DNA from: DATLFQ01 sp035540915
Lineage (GTDB): Bacteria > Actinomycetota > Acidimicrobiia > Acidimicrobiales > GCA-2861595
DNA: 9,527 bases
NCBI GenBank assembly: GCA_035540915.1
Contig: DATLFQ010000082.1
Coordinates: forward strand, 1-9,527
Reading direction: 5' to 3'
The number at the start of each line of letters is the position of its first letter. Position 1 is the stretch's first letter. Shown here piece by piece: positions 6,744 through 9,527 of this stretch. The translations under genes were made by a program, and so were the position numbers. Under the pieces are notes generated by a model. The model worked only from the letters and a program-made list of their open reading frames with translations. It ran no database searches and was not told the DNA's origin.

Positions 6744-7451
6744 TCAAACAGTGTCGATGACCCGGAACACCTCGGCCAGCCGGCCCTCGGACAGCCCGGC
6801 CTCCTCGGCGGTGGCCGCCATCCAGGCCCGGACGGCGGCGAAGGTTGCGTCGACGTCGGCCAGCTGGCTGCGGTGGCAGCCGAGGGCGGCCAGCTTGCGG
6901 TCGGCCACCTCGGTGACGTCCACGGACGAGGTGGCGCCCGGCGCGCCCATCATCCACACCTCTCGGACGACGTGCGGAGCCAGGCCCTCGGCGGCCAGCT
7001 CGGGATGGGCGAAGGGGTTGCGGGCGTCGGGATAGACAGCGCACAGGGCGGCTTCGCCGGCGGCCAGGTGGTCGGGGTGGCTGGCGGCCACGATGTCGTA
7101 CATCCGGTCGGGCGAGTGGCACAGCACCCGATCGGGACGGACCGTACGGATGACCCGGGTGATGTCACGCCGCAGCTCGAAGCTGGCCTGCAGCCGGCCG
7201 TCGGGATGACCCAGGAACACACATTCGGTCACCCCGACGACGGCCGCGGCAGCCCGCTGCTCGGCGCGCCGGATCTCGGCCATCTCAGTACGGGACATGG
7301 CGGTGTCGGAACCGCCGGCCTCGCCGTCGGTCACCACGCAGTAGCGAACGTCGACGCCGTCGTCCACCCAGCGGGCCACCGTCCCCGCGCACCCGAAGTC
7401 GATGTCGTCGGGATGGGCCGCCACGACCAGCGTGGTGGGCCGGTCACCCAT
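6744..7451 (-). CDS. PIG-L (LmbE-like) family deacetylase
   Basis: The 235-residue product is a classical PIG-L/LmbE enzyme. A beta strand leads into AAHPDDIDFGCAG, with the zinc ligands H13 and D16 and the general base D15 of the AHPDD motif. VTDGEAGG (40-47) is the T.GE loop, and ASHPDH (123-128) supplies the third zinc ligand, H128. These enzymes hydrolyse N-acetyl groups on sugar conjugates; mycothiol enzymes such as MshB and Mca belong here but are longer (about 290-300 residues), so I do not call it MshB. There is no signal peptide, so it is cytoplasmic. The ATG at 7451-7449 lies inside the end of the upstream MarR gene (8-base overlap, ATGGGTGA) and lacks a ribosome binding site, pointing to translational coupling and probable shared control with MarR. 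The substrate is unknown. Confidence 0.88.
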   Translation of the reverse strand: MGDRPTTLVVAAHPDDIDFGCAGTVARWVDDGVDVRYCVVTDGEAGGSDTAMSRTEMAEIRRAEQRAAAAVVGVTECVFLGHPDGRLQASFELRRDITRVIRTVRPDRVLCHSPDRMYDIVAASHPDHLAAGEAALCAVYPDARNPFAHPELAAEGLAPHVVREVWMMGAPGATSSVDVTEVADRKLAALGCHRSQLADVDATFAAVRAWMAATAEEAGLSEGRLAEVFRVIDTV

Positions 7452-7932
7452 CGGCGGGGCGGGCGTCGGCGGGCACCTCCGCCGTGCGGTCGGCCACCTT
7501 GGCCAGGGCCTCGGCCAGCACCTCGAGCTGCCGGTCGTCGAGCGGGTCCAGGAACCAGCGGCGCACGCCGGCCACGTGGATCGGGGCAGCCGCCTCCAAC
7601 CGGGCCCGCCCCGCCGGCGTCAGCACGCCCAGGACACCGCGACGGTCCGTCGGGCACGTCCGGCGCTCGACCAGGCCGTCGGCCACCAGGCGGTCGACCC
7701 GCCGGGTCAGGCCGCTGGGGGACATGAGCACCGCCCCGGCCAGTGCCGTCATCCGCATCCCCCAGTCGCCCGCCTCGTTGAGCAGCACCAGGATCTCGTA
7801 CTCGGCCAGCGACAGGCGGCACGACGCGGCCAGCTCGCCGTCGAGGCGCTGCAGCAGGCGCCCGGCGGCCGTGATGAACGACCGCCACGCCACCGCTTCG
7901 CCGCCCTGGAGCCACTGGCCGGGAGCGCTCAC
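7444..7932 (-). CDS. MarR-family transcriptional regulator
   Basis: The 162-residue product has the length and layout of MarR proteins: an N-terminal dimerisation helix (AWRSFITAAGRLLQRLDGELA, about 15-35), helices LSLAEYEILVLLNEAG (40-55), then the helix-turn-helix MRMTALAGAVLMSPSGLTRRVDRLVADGLVERR. The probable recognition helix is at 71-86, and the winged beta hairpin runs VERRTCPTDRRGVLGVLT (88-105) with the Asp-Arg-Arg typical of the family. A C-terminal dimerisation helix follows (DRQLEVLAEALAKVADR). GTG 7932 is chosen because AGGAAG lies seven bases upstream and the conserved fold begins about 12 residues later; longer frames run through the divergent YceI gene. It overlaps the PIG-L gene downstream and is divergent from the YceI gene 51 bases away, so it probably represses both sides and itself. 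The effector is unknown. Confidence 0.9.
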   Translation of the reverse strand: MSAPGQWLQGGEAVAWRSFITAAGRLLQRLDGELAASCRLSLAEYEILVLLNEAGDWGMRMTALAGAVLMSPSGLTRRVDRLVADGLVERRTCPTDRRGVLGVLTPAGRARLEAAAPIHVAGVRRWFLDPLDDRQLEVLAEALAKVADRTAEVPADARPADG

Positions 7933-7939
7933 GAGGGTA

Positions 7940-7945
7940 CTTCCT
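7940..7945 (-). promoter_or_regulatory. Shine-Dalgarno site AGGAAG for the MarR gene
   Basis: On the minus strand AGGAAG is followed by seven bases and then GTG 7932. It decides the start of the MarR gene over the longer open frame that continues upstream. Confidence 0.65.
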
Positions 7946-7955
7946 GTTGGAATAT

Positions 7956-7967
7956 TTGCATACGCAA
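7956..7967. promoter_or_regulatory. Candidate MarR operator TTGCATACGCAA
   Basis: The sequence is a 12-base palindrome with one mismatched pair (TTGCAT against ACGCAA). It lies in the most AT-rich stretch of the 51-base gap between the divergent MarR and YceI genes. MarR dimers typically bind such short AT-flanked palindromes next to their own gene, overlapping both promoters. A direct repeat, CTGTTGG (7944-7950 and 7969-7975), frames it. Binding by this particular regulator is inferred from position and symmetry. Confidence 0.55.
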
Positions 7968-7983
7968 GCTGTTGGGACAGGAC

Positions 7984-8556
7984 ATGACCACCACCACAAC
8001 CGCCGAACGTACCGCCGTCCTCCTTCCGGCCGGGACCTGGGACATCGACCCCAGTCACTCCCGCGTGGAGTTCAGCGTCCGCCACCTCATGGTGTCCAAG
8101 GTCAAGGGCCACTTCGGCCGCTTCCTCGGGACCATCACGGTCGGCGACGACCCCCTCGCCGCCGCCGTGGAGGCCACCATCGACGTCGCCTCCGTCGACA
8201 CCAACGACCCCCAGCGCGACACCCACCTCCGCTCGGCCGACTTCCTCGACGTCGAGCGCCACCCAAGCGCCACGTTCGTCTCCCGACGGGTCCGTCCCGC
8301 CGGGGAGGAGTTCCTGGTGAGCGGCGACCTCACCCTCCACGGGGTCACCCGCCCGGTCGACCTGCGCCTGGAGTTCAACGGCGTCGGGGAGGACCCCTAC
8401 GGCGGGACCCGGGCCGGGTTCAGCGCCACCGCCGAGGTGAACCGCCGCGACTTCGGCATCGACATCTCGATGCCGCTCGCCAACGGCGGCGTCGTGGTCG
8501 GCGACAAGATCACGCTCACCCTGGAGATCCAGGCGGTCGCCCGGGCCGCCTCCTAG
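7984..8556 (+). CDS. YceI-family protein
   Basis: The 190-residue product matches the YceI lipocalin-like fold over nearly its whole length. It has GTWDIDPSHSRVEFSVRHLMVSKVKGHFGRFLG (about 17-49), then TIDVASVDTNDPQRDTHLRSADFLDVERHPSATFVS, then SGDLTLHGVTRPVDLRLEF, and ends with the NRRDFGIDISMP segment near the C-terminus. YceI proteins form an extended barrel that binds a long isoprenoid or lipid-like chain and have been linked to stress responses and isoprenoid quinone handling. There is no signal peptide, so this copy is probably cytoplasmic, unlike the periplasmic Escherichia coli protein. ATG 7984 fits the family start; GGGA at 7974-7977 is a weak ribosome binding site. Divergent placement from a MarR gene is a known arrangement and suggests repression by that regulator. 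Confidence 0.93.
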   Translation: MTTTTTAERTAVLLPAGTWDIDPSHSRVEFSVRHLMVSKVKGHFGRFLGTITVGDDPLAAAVEATIDVASVDTNDPQRDTHLRSADFLDVERHPSATFVSRRVRPAGEEFLVSGDLTLHGVTRPVDLRLEFNGVGEDPYGGTRAGFSATAEVNRRDFGIDISMPLANGGVVVGDKITLTLEIQAVARAAS

Positions 8557-8578
8557 CCCGGCGCTACGCTCGGCCGGG
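8557..8578 (+). promoter_or_regulatory. Leaderless-type promoter with an inverted repeat
   Basis: TACGCT (8565-8570) fits the TAnnnT -10 consensus and ends eight bases before ATG 8579, so transcription would start at or very near the start codon; no ribosome binding site is visible. The box lies in the loop of a perfect 6-bp inverted repeat, CCCGGC (8557-8562) and GCCGGG (8573-8578), which starts directly after the YceI stop codon. The repeat could terminate YceI transcription or bind a regulator. Both readings are inferred. Confidence 0.5.
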
Positions 8579-9127
8579 ATGCGGGCGTACCGGCAGCGTG
8601 CTGCCCTGCTCCTCGTCCCGGCCGGCGTGCTGGCCGCCCACCTCCTCGGGTGGCTGACGGCCGGAGGCGGGAACCACGACGGCCACCATGCGGTCGTCGG
8701 CCACGGTCACCTGGCGGCGCTCGCCGCGCTGGCCGTCCCCCTCGCCCTCGCCGGTCTGGCCGTCGCGGCGCGAGACGGCTATCGCGGCCGGCGGACCCCC
8801 GTCCGCCTGGCCGCCATCGCGGCGGGCCAGGTGGCCTGCTTCGTGGTGCTGGAGGCGGTCGAGGCGACCGCCGCCGGGACCGGCGCCACGCCCGCCCTCG
8901 GCCAGCCCGCCCTGTGGGCCGGGCTGGCCCTGCAGGTGGCGGTGGCCTGGGCGCTGCGGGCGCTGCTCCGCACCAGTGCCGCCGCCGGGTACTCGATGCG
9001 CCGGTGGCGGCCGCCGGTCGCCCGCCTCCGGCTCGCCGGTCCCCGACCCGTCGCGTGGCCTGGCGCCACCCGCCCGGCGGGCTCCCCGGCCAGCCGCCGC
9101 GGCCCCCCTCGGCTCCTCCTCGTCTGA
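8579..9127 (+). CDS. Four-helix membrane protein with a His-rich loop, unknown function
   Basis: The 182-residue product has four predicted membrane helices, at about residues 8-27, 45-64, 76-96 and 111-130. Between helices 1 and 2 lies a His-rich loop, GGGNHDGHHAVVGHGH (29-44), with H33, H36, H37, H42 and H44; helix 1 carries H21, and helix 3 carries Q84, E92 and E95. This pattern is suggestive of metal binding, but I do not recognise a named family. The C-terminal 50 residues are rich in Arg, Pro and Ala without clear structure and probably face the cytoplasm. ATG 8579 has no ribosome binding site but lies right behind a TAnnnT box, fitting leaderless translation. The lipoprotein gene with a cupredoxin-like domain begins 52 bases downstream on the same strand, so the two may be expressed together and act on the same metal, perhaps copper. 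That link is inference. Confidence 0.7.
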   Translation: MRAYRQRAALLLVPAGVLAAHLLGWLTAGGGNHDGHHAVVGHGHLAALAALAVPLALAGLAVAARDGYRGRRTPVRLAAIAAGQVACFVVLEAVEATAAGTGATPALGQPALWAGLALQVAVAWALRALLRTSAAAGYSMRRWRPPVARLRLAGPRPVAWPGATRPAGSPASRRGPPRLLLV

Positions 9128-9167
9128 CCCGAGTCCGACGGGCCGACCGGCCCGGCCATCTCTCACC

Positions 9168-9173
9168 GAGGAG
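9168..9173 (+). promoter_or_regulatory. Shine-Dalgarno site GAGGAG
   Basis: GAGGAG is followed by six bases and ATG 9180. It sets the start of the lipoprotein gene that runs off the right edge of the window. Confidence 0.7.
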
Positions 9174-9179
9174 CCCTCC

Positions 9180-9527
9180 ATGCCCATCGTCCGTTCGGCG
9201 CGTCGCGCCGGTCCCGCCGCAGCGGCGCTGGCCGCCCTGCTCGTCCTCGCCGCCTGTGGCAGCGGCGACGACCCGGCCCTGTCGACGTCCGACACGACCA
9301 CCACCACCGCCACGCCGGGAGCACCGTCGACCGCCCCAGCCTCCAGTGCACCCACGCCCGCGGCGGAGGAGCCGACGTTCGAGGTCCGGGACAGGGCCGT
9401 CGTCGGAGGCCGCCGCACCATCGAGTCGCGGGTCGGCGCCTCGCTGCGCATCGTCGTCCGCAGCGACGTGGCCGACGAGGTCCACCTCCACGGCTACGAC
9501 CTTCACGCCGACGTGGCCCCCGGTGCC
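9180..9527 (+). CDS. Lipoprotein with a probable cupredoxin-like domain, 3' end outside the window
   Basis: The frame from ATG 9180 stays open to the right edge, showing 116 residues. It begins MPIVRSARRAGPAAAALAAL and has a good lipobox, LAAC, with the acceptor cysteine at residue 26. A Thr/Ser/Pro/Ala linker follows (about 34-62). From residue 66 a beta-rich domain starts: TFEVRDRAVVGGRRTIESRVGASLRIVVRSDVADEVHLHGYDLHADVAPG. The VRSDVADEVHLHGYD pattern, with H102, H104 and H109, resembles the N-terminal half of EfeO-type or other actinobacterial cupredoxin-like domains. Further ligands would normally lie in the missing part, so metal binding cannot be confirmed here. The protein would be anchored on the outer face of the membrane. 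The start is set by GAGGAG at 9168-9173. The upstream His-rich membrane protein is a likely partner. Confidence 0.8.
   Translation, partial: MPIVRSARRAGPAAAALAALLVLAACGSGDDPALSTSDTTTTTATPGAPSTAPASSAPTPAAEEPTFEVRDRAVVGGRRTIESRVGASLRIVVRSDVADEVHLHGYDLHADVAPGA

Noticed and set aside
4777..7122. Long open frame of 781 codons on the minus strand
   Set aside because: Antisense to the nuclease-helicase gene, whose motifs prove the plus-strand frame; composition is typical of a GC-rich shadow frame.
3735..7727. Very long open frame of 1330 codons on the plus strand
   Set aside because: It is a shifted frame over the nuclease-helicase, MarR and PIG-L genes, with Arg/Pro/Gly-rich content and no domain.
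8553..9506. Minus-strand open frames opposite the membrane protein and lipoprotein genes
   Set aside because: Gly/Arg-rich translations without motifs; the plus-strand frames have a signal peptide, membrane helices and sensible start sites.

Overview
The window is GC-rich bacterial chromosome, most likely from an actinomycete and perhaps from the Acidimicrobiia. This is inferred from the very high GC content and GC-ending codons, lipoproteins with Asp-rich then Thr/Pro/Ala-rich linkers, apparent leaderless starts behind TAnnnT -10 boxes, and Ala/Arg/Pro-rich proteins. I see no insertion sequence, CRISPR array, rRNA, intact tRNA or phage gene. The coding content looks like ordinary core or near-core chromosome.

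Layout. Positions 2-436 (+) hold the C-terminal end of a multi-pass membrane protein. Positions 437-964 are a roughly 530-base stretch without a convincing intact gene. It has two strong hairpins just after the first gene, built around a three-copy heptamer, and further along protein-like but frame-broken stretches on the minus strand. Positions 965-1834 (+) encode a divergent PIG-L/LmbE-type hydrolase with an HPDDE motif. It converges on a small acidic 76-residue protein at 1855-2085 (-). A lipoprotein resembling a TolB/WD40-type beta-propeller lies at 2145-3254 (-). It is divergent from the largest gene, at 3277-6684 (+), a 1135-residue fusion of a RecB/Cas4-like Fe-S nuclease, a YprB-type RNase H-fold exonuclease and a UPF1/DNA2-type SF1 helicase (TM0106-like architecture). 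The two genes seem to share one symmetric -10 element.

After a hairpin in a convergent gap come a classical PIG-L deacetylase at 6744-7451 (-) and, overlapping it upstream, a MarR regulator at 7444-7932 (-). These two look translationally coupled. The MarR gene is divergent from a YceI-family protein at 7984-8556 (+), and a palindromic operator candidate sits in the 51-base gap between them. The window ends with a His-rich four-helix membrane protein at 8579-9127 (+), then the start of a lipoprotein with a probable cupredoxin-like domain from 9180 (+). The last two may work together in metal handling at the membrane.

How the genes fit together. The clearest regulatory unit is MarR with YceI on one side and PIG-L on the other. 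The nuclease-helicase is the gene whose biological role is least known, although its domain architecture occurs elsewhere. I found no compelling new multi-gene system. The points most worth checking are the shared bidirectional promoter, the MarR operator, the hairpin array, the frame-broken region and the function of the triple-domain nuclease-helicase.
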